Part shown: one piece after another, positions 52,101 through 60,865 of the stretch | How the letters are laid out: each line of letters begins with the position of its first letter | How positions within the stretch are numbered: the stretch's first letter is position 1 | Origin: Pseudomonas sp. UBA6562 | GTDB lineage: Bacteria > Pseudomonadota > Gammaproteobacteria > Pseudomonadales > Pseudomonadaceae | Direction of reading: 5' to 3' | DNA length: 64,000 bases | Assembly (NCBI RefSeq): GCF_002434265.1 | Contig: NZ_DJJS01000006.1 | Span: 806,001 to 870,000, forward strand | The notes under the pieces: generated by a model | What the model saw: only the letters and a program-made list of their open reading frames with translations | Told to the model about the DNA's origin: nothing | The model's database searches: none | Program-made: the position numbers and the translations under genes

Positions 52101-55100
52101 TTGGATATCCAGATCACGCCCGGCATCGACAGTCGACGACAGTTGTTCGGCTTGGGTGGTGACGACGTATCGGTGGCCGCCTTTGAAGATTTCGTGCTTC
52201 TCGCTGCCGTCCGTCTTCGCCAGCAAATTAACGTCATTGCCCGCCTGCAACGCCACATCCCGCCCAGCCTGCAACGTGCCGTAGTTGGTAACGTCCCGAC
52301 CGGCGCTTACCGCCAGATCCTGCCGAGCACTCACCCCGCTCCCAGCATCCGTCACCGTGCGATACCCCGCTCCATCGCGCACCTGAATCGCCGTGCGCTC
52401 GTTGGTGACGTCGCCGCGCACCGCCGCCAGGCTCACGTTCTCCCCGCGAATCTGCCCCGCCATGGCGTTGCGGATGCTGTCCTGCGCGATCAGTTGCAGG
52501 TTATTGCCCGCCTCCACCAGGCCGCCCTGGTAAATGCTGCCGCCACTGCTCACGCTCAGGTCGCGGCTGGCGCGCAAGGTACCGACGTTTACCAGGTCGC
52601 CGCCGCTGATCAGGTTCAGGTCGCGGCCCTGGATCAGGCTGCTGCCGCGTACGTTGCGGGCGTCCACCTGGGCCAGGTACAGGGTCGGCACCAGTACGGT
52701 CTGGCCTTCGACGACGCGGTTTTCCATCCACACGATGTCGTGGGTCAGCGCGCCGACCTGTGCGCCGGTCAGGGCTACGCCCAGGCTCAGGTTGAGGGCG
52801 TCCTTGCTGGCCAGGGCGTTGTCCATCAGGTAGCGGTACTGGTCGTAGTCGCTGACCAGGCCATCGGCGAGGAAGCGCTGGCCGGTCTGGGCCAGCACGG
52901 CGTCGCGGATCAGGCGTTGTTCGTAGAGGCCGTCGCCCAGGCGCCGCCAGTTGGTGTCGGGGCCGATGTCCAGGCGCTCGAGCAGGTAGTCGGAGCCGAG
53001 GAAGCGCGACAGGTCGGTGAGGTTGGGGTTGGTCTCGATCAGGTAGTGGCCGTTCGGGTCGGGGTTGCGCACGAACAGGCCGTAGTCGCCCTGGGGCAAC
53101 TGGAAAGTGGGGCCGGCGGTGGGGTCGACCGCCGCGAACGGAATGCCGCTGTAGTCCACCGGGACGATGGTGGTCTGGCCGTTGGCGTCGGTCACGCGCT
53201 GCACGCTGGGCAGTGCGCCCACGGTGGCGGCGCTGGCGTCGACGGCCTGTTTGTTGAGGGTGATGTCGATGCCGCCGACCGGTACGCCGGTCTGGTCGTC
53301 GCCCAGCTTGCCGGTGAGGATTTCCAGGGCGTTGTGCTCGCTCACCGAGCCGTTCTGCACGCTGCGGGCGACGTTCAGGTTGACCGTGCCGCCGGCTTGC
53401 AAGGTGGCGGCGTAGAGCGGTTTGCCGCTGTCGCTCCAGGTGGTGACGTTGCTCTCCTCATCGAAGCGTGCGTCGGCCGAGCGGGCCTTGAGCAGCTCGA
53501 AACGCGCCAGGTCGAAGTTGCCAGCGGCCACGGCGGCGTTGAAGGCCGGGACGTCGATGTATTCCATCTGGTCCCAGTAGTCGGTGTCGATGCGCTTCGG
53601 CGTGCCAAGGACGATCTTCTGCTGGCCGTTGCGTTCGGTAGCGCCCAAGTTGAGCAGGTCGTTGGCGGTGATGCTCAGGTTGCCGTTGGCCGCCAGCAGG
53701 CTGTAGCGGTTCTGCACGTCGCTGGCTTGGATGGTCAGGTCTTTGCCGGCCACCAGGCGCGCGCCGGGGCTGTCCTGGATGGCGCGTTCCAGCAGGGTTT
53801 GTTCGATGGTGATGGTGCCGCGCTTGAACGAGTCGTGGCCGCCGCAGTGCTGGCCGCACACCCAGCTCAGGCTGCCGCTGACGATCGACTCGCCCAGCTC
53901 GAAGCTGGCCTTGGCGTTTTCCACGCTGGCGGCATTCAAGGTGATGGCACCTTCGCTTTCGACGGTGCCGGACAGGTTGCTGAAGCGCTGCGCGGCGCTG
54001 CCGTCGCGGTTGGCGACGCTCAGGTCGCCACGGCTGTACACGTCGCCATAGAGGTTGCTGAACACCTGCGCGCGCAGCGCCATGGCGCCGCCGCTGAACA
54101 GCAGGGTGTCGGGGTCGTTGCTGATGCGCTCGGCGTTGAGCGTGACCGCGCCCTGGGCGCCGAGGGTGCCGCGGTTGAGGATCTGCGCGGCGTCGATGGC
54201 CAGGGCCTGGCGGGCGGTGAGGTAGCCGAGGTTGTCGAGGTTGCCGGTCAGGCTCAGGCGCGCGTCGGTGCCGGCACCGATGCGGCCGCCGTTTTGCGTG
54301 ACGTTGCCGGCGTTGATGGCCACCAGGCCTTGGGCCGACAGGCGCCCGCGGTTGTTCAGGTCGCCGCTGAGGTTGAGGGTCAGGTCGCCGTCGCTGAGCA
54401 GCTCGCCGCCGTTGTCGAGGCTGGCGAGGTTCAAGGTCAGGCCGCTGGCGCTGGCCAGGCGGTCGCCGGCTTGCAGGGCCAGCGCGTCGCTGGTGTAGGT
54501 CAGGGCGCGGTTGAGCTGCACGCTGCCCAGGCCGTCGACCTGGCCGAACTGCCAGTCGCCGGCGCCCAGGGCGGTGATGCGCCCGCCGGCGCCGCTGACG
54601 CGGTCGAAGGCCAGGCTCAGCAGGCCGTCGCCTGCGTGTTCGATGCGCCCGCCGCGGTTGTCCAGCAGGGCGGCCTTGAGGCTGAAATCGGTGTTGCCGG
54701 CGGCGATGCGGCCGTTCTGGTTGAGCAGGCTGCCGGTCAGTTCCAGGCGGCTGAGGTCGCTTGCCGCGGCCCGGGCCGTGGCCAGGCCGACAGGGGAATT
54801 GCCCAAGGCGCTGAGTTGGCCGTCGCGGTTGTCCAGCGTCGCGGCGCTGAGCGTGAAGCGGTCGTTGGCTTCGATCAGGCCGCCACGGTTGTCCACCTGG
54901 TCGGCATTGAGGTCGAGGGTCTCGCCGCTGATCTGCCCGCCTTGGGTGTTGCCCAGGGTGGTGCCGGTCGAGCGCAGCGCGTTCTTGGCGAACAAGGTGC
55001 CGCCGGCGTTGTCGAGGGTGTCGACGTTCAGGGTCAGGCCGCCGCTCAGGCTGGCGATGGAGCCGGCCTTGCCGTTCTGGCTGCCGTTGTCCAGGCGCCC

Positions 55101-57584
55101 GGCCGTGATGTCGACGCTGTCGCCCTGGACGATGCCGCCCAGGTTGCTCAGCGCCGCCTGGCCCAGTTGCAGGGCGGTGGTGCCGGCGGTGGCGAGCACG
55201 ATGCCGGCGTCGTTGTTCAAGGCGCCGCCCGTGTAACGCAGGCCGTCGCTGCCGGCGACCAATTGGCCGCCCTGGCCGTTGTTCAGGCTGTTGGCGTGCA
55301 GGTCCAGTTGCTGGCCGCGCAGGCTGCCGCCGCGGTTATCCACAGCCGCGGTGCCGTCCAGCGTCACGCTGTACTGGCCGGCATCGACGATGCCGGTGAG
55401 GTTGCTCAGCACATCGCTGACGCGCAGCTGCACGTCGCCGCCATCGCTGACCAACGCGCCCTTACCGTCGTTGTACAGGCGCTGGGCGTCGAGGCTCAGG
55501 CTGCGGCCGATCACCGTGCCGCCGCTGTTGTCCAGCCAGGCGCCGCGCAGCAGCAGGCTGCCATCGCTCTGCACCCGGCCGCCGTCGTTGAGCAGTTGGG
55601 CCTGGGCGGCGCTGCGGGCGAAGTCCAGGGTCAGGCCCTGGGTGCCGGCGGCCAGCAGGCCCTGGTCGCGGTTGTCCAGGCGCGTGGCGGTGATGGCGAG
55701 CTGTTCGCCGACGATCTGGCCTTGGCGATTGTCGAGCTGGGCGACGTCGAGGTCGAGGCGCTCGCCGATGATCTTGCCCTGGCGGTTGTCGATGTCGGCC
55801 TTGGGCGCGGTCACGCGGATGCCGGTGCCGAGCAGGCTGCCGTTGCGGTTGTCGAGGCCGGTGGTGGCGAGGTCGAGGTTGCCGGTGACGGCCAGCAGGC
55901 GCCCGCCCTGGTTGTCGACCTGGCCTGTGGACAAGTCGAGGTGCTGCTGGGCCTGCACCGTGCCGTCGCGGTTGTCCAGACGCGTGCGCGCGGTGATCTG
56001 CGCGTCGCTGCCGCTGGCCGAGAGCAGGCCGGCGCGGTTGTCGAGGGTGTCGCTATCCACGTTCAGCGTTTTGGCGTCGATCTGCCCGGCGGCGTTGTCG
56101 AGGGTGGCGGCGTTGAGGGTCAGCTTGCCGTCGACGACCTGCAGCAGGCCTTCGCGGTTGTCCAGCCGCGCCAGGTCGAGGGTGACGTCCTGGCCGTTGC
56201 CGAACAGCAGTACCCCGCCCAGGTTGACGATGGCGGGCGCCGTCACGAACAGCGCTTGTTCGCCGACCACGCGGGCGGCCTTGCCCTGGTTGTTCAGGGT
56301 GGCGCTGGTCAGTTGCGTGCGCTGGGCCTGGAGGACGCCGCGGTTGTCGATGCGCTGGCTGGCCTCGACGGTCAGGTTGCGGCTGGCTTGCAGGGTGCCG
56401 GCGTTGTCGAGCGAGGCGGTGCGTACGGTGACGTCGCCGATGGCGTTGCGGCTGTTGTCGTTTTCGATGCCGGCCGCGACGGTGCCGGGGTTGCTGAGCG
56501 TGCCGGCGTCGATCTCGACCCGCTCGCGGGCCGCCAGGCTCTGGCGGTTCACCAGCTCGCCGGGGGTGCGCACGTTGACGCTGTTGGCGTAGGCCTTGCC
56601 GGTCATCTCGACGCTGGGGGCGGTGACGTTCAACGCGCCTCTGGCCGAGGCCTGGGCCATGTTCAGCTGGCCGTTGGCGTCGATCTGGATGTCGCCGGCG
56701 CTGGCGGCCAGGTTGCCGGCGGTCTTCACACCCACGCCCTGCTCGGTGCCCACCAGCTTGATGGTGTCGGCGTACATGCCGCCAAGCGCGGAGGAATCGA
56801 TGGCCAATTGCGGTTTGTCGGCCGGGTCGCCCTGGCGCGGAGTGGTGGCCAGGGTGTCGGCGTCGACGTCGTTGGCGCCGGCGACCACGTTGAGCCGCTT
56901 GGCGTAGAGGTCGGCGTTGAGCTTGGCCGAGCGGGTGATCAGGTCGAACTGGTCGATGTTGCTGGCGTCCAGGCCCTGCCCTTCGATGCTGATGCTGCCA
57001 CCGTCGACCGCGAAGTGGTCGAGCTTGCCGGTCGCGTCCAGCACGGGCTTGCCGGTGCTGAGGGTGACCCGCGGGGTGTTGATGAAGCCGCACCCGTTGC
57101 ACGTCACGCCATGGGGGTTGGCGACGATGACCCGCGCCGCCTGCCCGGCCACTTCGGTGTAGCCCTTGAGCTGGGTGGCGTTGGCGCCGTTGACTTCGTT
57201 GAGGATGGTGCTCGCCGCACGCCCGCCCAGCTGCCGGTTGCCGAGGATGTTGCCGCCCAGTTGCGTGCCCTGGATGGCTTGGGTCGAGTTGTTGAGGATC
57301 AGCCCTTGGCTGTCGACGTTGTAGCGCTGGTACTGGTTGTGCGACAAGCCCGCCGCGTTGGGCGCGGCAATGTTGACCACCGGCACGCCGTTGCCGGCCT
57401 GGCCGACGCTGGTGTTGGTGGTGCCGCTCACGGCGATGCCGTCGGCCATCGCCCAGATCGGCTGCCAGAACATGACGTTGGCCAGCAATACGGCCAGCAG
57501 GCGCTTGGGCAACCCAAGGAAATTCGGCCGCTCGGCGAGCGCGGCGGTGGGTTGGGCAGCCAGGGTCAAGTGGCGAACGTCCAT
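49164..57584 (-). CDS. cdiA: CdiA, contact-dependent inhibition toxin (two-partner secretion exoprotein)
   Basis: Giant surface protein of 2806 residues. In order: an extended signal region with the basic/hydrophobic LPKRLLAVLLANVMFWQPIW (about 27-46), the TPS secretion domain to about 300 with VTCNGCGFINTPRVTLSTG near 160, FHA-1 repeats (LDNR-G units, about 330-1200), a cysteine-containing receptor-binding-like middle (about 1230-1575), FHA-2 repeats (AGRD units, about 1575-2030), a hydrophobic pre-toxin region and a toxin tip. The tip ends ERYGNKIGPEFDDLVKKG then DQIIESSTRAGGGDLF, a pattern of small polymorphic toxins whose activity I do not know. It is exported by CdiB upstream and neutralised by CdiI. 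Confidence 0.93.
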   Translation of the reverse strand: MDVRHLTLAAQPTAALAERPNFLGLPKRLLAVLLANVMFWQPIWAMADGIAVSGTTNTSVGQAGNGVPVVNIAAPNAAGLSHNQYQRYNVDSQGLILNNSTQAIQGTQLGGNILGNRQLGGRAASTILNEVNGANATQLKGYTEVAGQAARVIVANPHGVTCNGCGFINTPRVTLSTGKPVLDATGKLDHFAVDGGSISIEGQGLDASNIDQFDLITRSAKLNADLYAKRLNVVAGANDVDADTLATTPRQGDPADKPQLAIDSSALGGMYADTIKLVGTEQGVGVKTAGNLAASAGDIQIDANGQLNMAQASARGALNVTAPSVEMTGKAYANSVNVRTPGELVNRQSLAARERVEIDAGTLSNPGTVAAGIENDNSRNAIGDVTVRTASLDNAGTLQASRNLTVEASQRIDNRGVLQAQRTQLTSATLNNQGKAARVVGEQALFVTAPAIVNLGGVLLFGNGQDVTLDLARLDNREGLLQVVDGKLTLNAATLDNAAGQIDAKTLNVDSDTLDNRAGLLSASGSDAQITARTRLDNRDGTVQAQQHLDLSTGQVDNQGGRLLAVTGNLDLATTGLDNRNGSLLGTGIRVTAPKADIDNRQGKIIGERLDLDVAQLDNRQGQIVGEQLAITATRLDNRDQGLLAAGTQGLTLDFARSAAQAQLLNDGGRVQSDGSLLLRGAWLDNSGGTVIGRSLSLDAQRLYNDGKGALVSDGGDVQLRVSDVLSNLTGIVDAGQYSVTLDGTAAVDNRGGSLRGQQLDLHANSLNNGQGGQLVAGSDGLRYTGGALNNDAGIVLATAGTTALQLGQAALSNLGGIVQGDSVDITAGRLDNGSQNGKAGSIASLSGGLTLNVDTLDNAGGTLFAKNALRSTGTTLGNTQGGQISGETLDLNADQVDNRGGLIEANDRFTLSAATLDNRDGQLSALGNSPVGLATARAAASDLSRLELTGSLLNQNGRIAAGNTDFSLKAALLDNRGGRIEHAGDGLLSLAFDRVSGAGGRITALGAGDWQFGQVDGLGSVQLNRALTYTSDALALQAGDRLASASGLTLNLASLDNGGELLSDGDLTLNLSGDLNNRGRLSAQGLVAINAGNVTQNGGRIGAGTDARLSLTGNLDNLGYLTARQALAIDAAQILNRGTLGAQGAVTLNAERISNDPDTLLFSGGAMALRAQVFSNLYGDVYSRGDLSVANRDGSAAQRFSNLSGTVESEGAITLNAASVENAKASFELGESIVSGSLSWVCGQHCGGHDSFKRGTITIEQTLLERAIQDSPGARLVAGKDLTIQASDVQNRYSLLAANGNLSITANDLLNLGATERNGQQKIVLGTPKRIDTDYWDQMEYIDVPAFNAAVAAGNFDLARFELLKARSADARFDEESNVTTWSDSGKPLYAATLQAGGTVNLNVARSVQNGSVSEHNALEILTGKLGDDQTGVPVGGIDITLNKQAVDASAATVGALPSVQRVTDANGQTTIVPVDYSGIPFAAVDPTAGPTFQLPQGDYGLFVRNPDPNGHYLIETNPNLTDLSRFLGSDYLLERLDIGPDTNWRRLGDGLYEQRLIRDAVLAQTGQRFLADGLVSDYDQYRYLMDNALASKDALNLSLGVALTGAQVGALTHDIVWMENRVVEGQTVLVPTLYLAQVDARNVRGSSLIQGRDLNLISGGDLVNVGTLRASRDLSVSSGGSIYQGGLVEAGNNLQLIAQDSIRNAMAGQIRGENVSLAAVRGDVTNERTAIQVRDGAGYRTVTDAGSGVSARQDLAVSAGRDVTNYGTLQAGRDVALQAGNDVNLLAKTDGSEKHEIFKGGHRYVVTTQAEQLSSTVDAGRDLDIQAGRDINVLASQANAGQDLRLGAGQDINVTSAAEVHNVETRIRDGKKRITEANDQSTQLASALTAGRDLRTEAGRDTTLVASKISAGNEAYLVSGNQLSLVAAQDSTHTLYDMKEKGNWGAKKAQRDEVTQTTQVGTEIRTGGNLTLRSGGDQLYQVAKLNSGNDLNLQSGGAITFEGVKDLHDESHTKSKSNLAWFSMRGKGNTDETLRQSELLAQGQTVIQAVQGLKIDVRQVDQQTVSQTIDAMVDAEPQLAWLKAAEQRGDVDWRQVKELHESFKYDNSGMGQAAMLAVIIIVTVVTAGGASALAASAGSAVGAGSTMAAASAATGASAGLGNVMATAALTSMASTGAVSFINNKGSLSLAAKDTFSSNSLKNATVGALTAGLINYADSTWFQGASPAEGAGAQVTTAGPVQNPGYSEQWLSWDKAQDALARSGTHAVIESGVSTAINGGSLKENLGTALVSQGFDLAAAMGNKQLGDFADYLDLSPGSAEKIFLHAMLGGALSAARGGDFKTGALAAGAAEGLTGVASENLGKYIDTRFMTDDQFRVATAQIIGIAAGSLVDGNPNDSAWVAGNVERYNEQLHRETVEKIEQESGRYAQENQISRPEAEKRLAQAAQYYSDADWRAVMLKNGYVPDEAALDYLGEILAPTGSYYAERQTPKGVSLEPGRQYTAQETAALLRDFEFNNPGAFSDTSINSENFVGFAQGDLGNSYKRFYERTLKVDSSWSDWSLGNAVGATQGMSASVRGLQNTVSGIANDPVGALEQFANGVGYFAQYPLTTLGNGWDSLVEKGGLSQAYALQGRHELSGAVTAEQATNFGISLLPGERLLALGKVGGAKNALDGLVRHDTTLGTKGTPAWDNAVSKADGDFGYLPPVRQNYVKDVYDLQGAVDNMRASGASVEEVAKYAYSARNELKLKYRQYTPPEMLDIIDKRNLERYGNKIGPEFDDLVKKGKTFDQIIESSTRAGGGDLF
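52235..52880 (-). repeat. 646-bp near-identical direct repeat, copy in the main cdiA
   Basis: Partner of 46620-47265, in the start of the FHA-2 region. Both run in the same direction, so recombination would swap the main toxin tip for the orphan tip and delete what lies between. Confidence 0.85.
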
Positions 57585-57622
57585 GTGGGCAACCTCGAAG
57601 CTACGTCGTCGACGAGCGAAAA

Positions 57623-59326
57623 TTAAAGATAGAAATCCATGCGGAAGTAGATCGGTGCTTCGCGGTCGAGCACGTCCGGGCGTTCCAGGGAATGGGCGAA
57701 GGTGACCGAGGCGGCGACATGCTCGCCACGGGCGAACAGCTCCAGCGAGTTGCTGCTCAGGCGGCCGTGCTCTTCGCCGTTGTAGCGGTCGTTGCGGATC
57801 ACGCCCTGGTCGTAGCCCAGGGCCACGCCGTATTCGCCGAGCACCGGGCGCAGCGCGTCGAAAGTCACCGGGCGGGTCCAGCGCAGTTCGTTGCGCCAGT
57901 AGCCGCCGCTGTCGCCGGTCAGGAACTGGTCCTTGTAGCCGCGTACCGACGACGACCCGCCCAGGCTCAGGCGCTGCGGGCTGAACAGCGCGTCTTCGCT
58001 GCGCTGGCCGGTGGCCAGGCTGGTGAAGGCCAGGCGTTCGCCCCACAGCTCGAATGGCTGCAGGTAGCTGAGGGTGCCGGTGTACTTGCGGTAGCGCGCG
58101 TCGGCTTCGCCCGGGCCCGGGTCGTGGCTGCCCTGGGCGTCGAACAGGCCGATGCCCTGCTGCATGCCCAGGTCGAGGTTGACGAAGGCCGAGCCGATGC
58201 GCCGGCCGTGGTTGATGCCCACCTGCGCTTCGCTGATGCGGTTGCTGCTCAGGTCCAGGCGGGTGTCGCCGAAGAAGTTGTTGGTGCGGATGTGCGCCAG
58301 GCCCAGGCTGACCGAGGTCTTGCTCAGGGTGTCGCGGTGGATCACGCGCTCGGCGCTGAACTGGTGGGTCTGGCTGTCGCCGTCCTGTTCTACTTCGCTG
58401 CCTTGCACGTCGATGCGCGAGCGGTAGTGGCTTTCGCTGTAGAAGTAGCTGAAGGTCCACCAGCCCCAGGGAATGTTGTACGCCAGCAAGCCGTTGCGCG
58501 AGCTGCGCTGGTGGTCGCTGACCGCGTCGTGGCCGCCGCGCACGCTGAACTGGTCGGCCAGGCCCAGCGGGTTGTCCCAGTCCAGGCCGGCATTCCACTG
58601 CTGCTCGCCGGTGCTGCGCAGGCCGTCGTTGTTGCGCGACAGGGTCGCACGCCAGGGCTTGTCGGCTTCGTTGCGCACCAGCACGTCGCTGCCGCCGACG
58701 TTCTGCCCGGGGCTCAGCTCCATGCGCACGCGGTTGGACGGCAGGCGGTTGAGCTGGTCGACCATCTGCTCGATGTCGCGCAGGTCGAGGGGCTGGCCTT
58801 CTTCGCCGGGAAAGGTCATCGCCAGCTCGCGCTCGGACAGGCCGCTGGCGGCGTCGCTGCGCAGCTTTTCCAGGGTGCCTTCGACCACCAGCACTTGCAG
58901 CCGACCTGTGGATAAGTCTTGCTGCGGCAGGTAGGCGCGGGTGGTGACCCAGCCTTTGTCGAGGTAGTGGTCGGTGATGGCCTTGAGCAGCCCGTTGAGC
59001 TGCGCCACGCCCAGGCATTGGCCCTGGTACGGCGCGGTCAGCGCCTGGCGCTCGCGGTCGGACAGGGCCTTGGCGCCTTGCAGTTCGATGCGTTGGATGT
59101 CGAAGCAGCGGGTGTCGGCGGGCGCTTCGGGCGCGGCGGGGGTAGCCTGTTTGCCGGGCAGGTCTTGCAGTTCCTGCAAGCGGCGGCGTTGCTCTTCGAG
59201 CAGGCGGTCCTGGCGGTCGCGGATCAGGTCTTGCTCGCCTGGGGTCGCGGCGTAGGCGGAGAAAGCGGCTGCGAGGCTCAGCAAGGCCACACCGGGGGCC
59301 ATCCACATCCTTGTAGAAACGGGCAT
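57623..59326 (-). CDS. cdiB: CdiB/FhaC, two-partner secretion outer-membrane transporter
   Basis: Omp85-superfamily pore of 567 residues that exports CdiA. A signal peptide (about 1-22, ending AYA) is followed by a helix-rich linker (RDRQDRLLEEQRRRLQEL), two POTRA domains (about 60-210) and a beta-barrel with the L6 motif GGSSSVRGYKDQFLTGDSG. It ends with phenylalanine/tyrosine (FRMDFYL), the barrel-assembly signal. ATG at 59324-59326 follows TGGAA. The gene is 38 bp upstream of cdiA. The 224-bp gap before it (59327-59550) holds its promoter region and nothing else I can name. Confidence 0.94.
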   Translation of the reverse strand: MPVSTRMWMAPGVALLSLAAAFSAYAATPGEQDLIRDRQDRLLEEQRRRLQELQDLPGKQATPAAPEAPADTRCFDIQRIELQGAKALSDRERQALTAPYQGQCLGVAQLNGLLKAITDHYLDKGWVTTRAYLPQQDLSTGRLQVLVVEGTLEKLRSDAASGLSERELAMTFPGEEGQPLDLRDIEQMVDQLNRLPSNRVRMELSPGQNVGGSDVLVRNEADKPWRATLSRNNDGLRSTGEQQWNAGLDWDNPLGLADQFSVRGGHDAVSDHQRSSRNGLLAYNIPWGWWTFSYFYSESHYRSRIDVQGSEVEQDGDSQTHQFSAERVIHRDTLSKTSVSLGLAHIRTNNFFGDTRLDLSSNRISEAQVGINHGRRIGSAFVNLDLGMQQGIGLFDAQGSHDPGPGEADARYRKYTGTLSYLQPFELWGERLAFTSLATGQRSEDALFSPQRLSLGGSSSVRGYKDQFLTGDSGGYWRNELRWTRPVTFDALRPVLGEYGVALGYDQGVIRNDRYNGEEHGRLSSNSLELFARGEHVAASVTFAHSLERPDVLDREAPIYFRMDFYL

Positions 59327-59550
59327 AGAAATTCCATTGGAAATACGGGAGATGCGCGCAGGAGGCGTCAGGATGGCAGCGGATGCCAGCGATCTGACAT
59401 CATCTGTAACATTGCTCACACTGACCGTTTTCGGAAAGAAAAATTCCGTGTGCCGCGTAAAGGAAGAATGGTGCGTTCAAGAACGCGACACGCGGTACAT
59501 AGTTGGCAGGTCGGACCGATTGCACGGGCAGTCGGTCGCCAAGGCCTTCG

Positions 59551-60129
59551 CTAGAACAGACCGCCCAGGGTGAGGGTGACCCCGCCGCCCGCTTGCGCGC
59601 CGGCGTTGATGCCTGCCGTGAGGATCACACCCTTGGCCGAGCGCAGCAGGCGCACGGCGCTGTCGTGGGGCAGCAGCAGGTTGCCGATGGGTGTGACGGT
59701 GGCGACGGTCATGGCCAACAGCTTGGCGTCCAGCCCGAACAGCATCGCCGAGCCGCTGGCACCGGCGAGCAGGCCCACGCCGCCTTCGAAGAACACGCAG
59801 GCACCGGTGAAGTCCTCGGGCTGCAAGCCGCGCTCGGCGACGGCGTCGGCGACCAGGATCCGGCCGACGGCCGGAAAGTCTTCGGTGGCCCCTGCCCCGC
59901 CTACGCTCTTGCCGCGGATGTTCAGGTTGATCTTGCCGAAGCGCGGCAGCCGCGCGCCGAGCCCGGCCCCTACGCCCACCGAGCCATAGCGGAACTGGTG
60001 GTCCTTGCCTTGTGGGTCGATCACGGTCAGGGCGCCACCGGAGGCCGCGGCGAACAGCACGGTCAAGCCGCCGCCGGTGGCGGTCTTGTAGCGCCAGTCG
60101 CTGACGTTGACCGGAAGTGGAATGTGCAT
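59551..60129 (-). CDS. Glycine/alanine-rich hypothetical protein
   Basis: Protein of 192 residues, with an unusual amount of Gly, Ala, Leu and Val (GVGAGLGARLPRFGKINL, GGVGLLAGASGSAMLFGLDA, GINAGAQAGGGVTLTLGG). It looks like a small beta-rich or membrane-inserting protein without a signal peptide. I do not recognise the family. ATG at 60127-60129 with AAGGA upstream. It is 13 bp downstream of the DUF3592 gene, so the two form one operon. Confidence 0.7.
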   Translation of the reverse strand: MHIPLPVNVSDWRYKTATGGGLTVLFAAASGGALTVIDPQGKDHQFRYGSVGVGAGLGARLPRFGKINLNIRGKSVGGAGATEDFPAVGRILVADAVAERGLQPEDFTGACVFFEGGVGLLAGASGSAMLFGLDAKLLAMTVATVTPIGNLLLPHDSAVRLLRSAKGVILTAGINAGAQAGGGVTLTLGGLF

Positions 60130-60142
60130 AGGAACGTCCTTA

Positions 60143-60577
60143 TCAGGGCCGCGCCGAACGGCGACGGCGAATCCATGCGGCCAAGTGGTAGCCGCCCCCT
60201 GCCGTCGCGACCACGGCGAACAAGCCCACCAGCAGGCTAGCGCCCCACAGTGCACCGCGGTCTTCGATGATGGCCGTGCGGGCCGGCGCTTCGGCCTGGT
60301 AGCGCACGCTGACCGGGTCACCGACCGCATAGCCGTAGATCAAGCCGTCCTCGGGGTAGCTGAACGCTTGGCCGGTGGCGTCGATGAAGTCGATTTGCGG
60401 GTGGCTGCCGCCAGCGTTCAGCGCGCTGACATGGCCGTCGGCGCGCAGCGCCTGGGCGAGGAAGGAGGCACGCGCCTCGACCATCGAGTAGGTGACGAGC
60501 AGCAGGCACAGGCCCAAGGGCAGAAAAATCACCGCGCGGAGCAGGTCGCCGCGAGGTTGGGTCGGCGGGCTTGCCAT
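60143..60577 (-). CDS. DUF3592 family membrane protein
   Basis: Protein of 144 residues with two transmembrane segments (about 15-33 and 108-130) on either side of an extracytoplasmic domain containing PEDGLIYGYAVGDPVSVRY, the DUF3592 pattern. Family function unknown. ATG at 60575-60577 follows TAAGGAAATC. The gene starts an operon with the glycine-rich protein and is divergent from the ATPase gene. Confidence 0.8.
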   Translation of the reverse strand: MASPPTQPRGDLLRAVIFLPLGLCLLLVTYSMVEARASFLAQALRADGHVSALNAGGSHPQIDFIDATGQAFSYPEDGLIYGYAVGDPVSVRYQAEAPARTAIIEDRGALWGASLLVGLFAVVATAGGGYHLAAWIRRRRSARP

Positions 60578-60865
60578 GAAAGATTTCCTTACATCGTCCG
60601 TGAGTGGGGTGTATTGCAATGAATCGATGAGGGAAATGCAAGCGGCCAGGTGTGAGCGACTCGGCAAAGGCTGCAATCGACCGGCGCCGACGGTGGGTGT
60701 CTGGGCTGGCGTGGCCTCGGCAAGCACGCTGTACGGCAGCCCTCTTCCCCTACGGCGTGCGAATCGTTGCGCCTGCATCGCCCGCTCGCCTGCACGGGCG
60801 GCTATTCCTTCATCCCTCGCCTGCCTTCTAGAATGGCCACTCCTGGCCCACTAGAAAGCCCGCCA

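Noticed and set aside
51996..57626. Very long open frame (1876 codons) antisense to cdiA
   Set aside because: It mirrors the repetitive GC-rich cdiA frame, is made of Gly/Ala/Val/Gln-rich low-complexity translation, has no recognisable domain and no ribosome site. cdiA on the other strand shows clear domains.
57585..59306. Upstream extension of the cdiA frame across cdiB
   Set aside because: It is cdiB read in another frame; the ATG at 57584 opens on the CdiA signal region and TPS domain.
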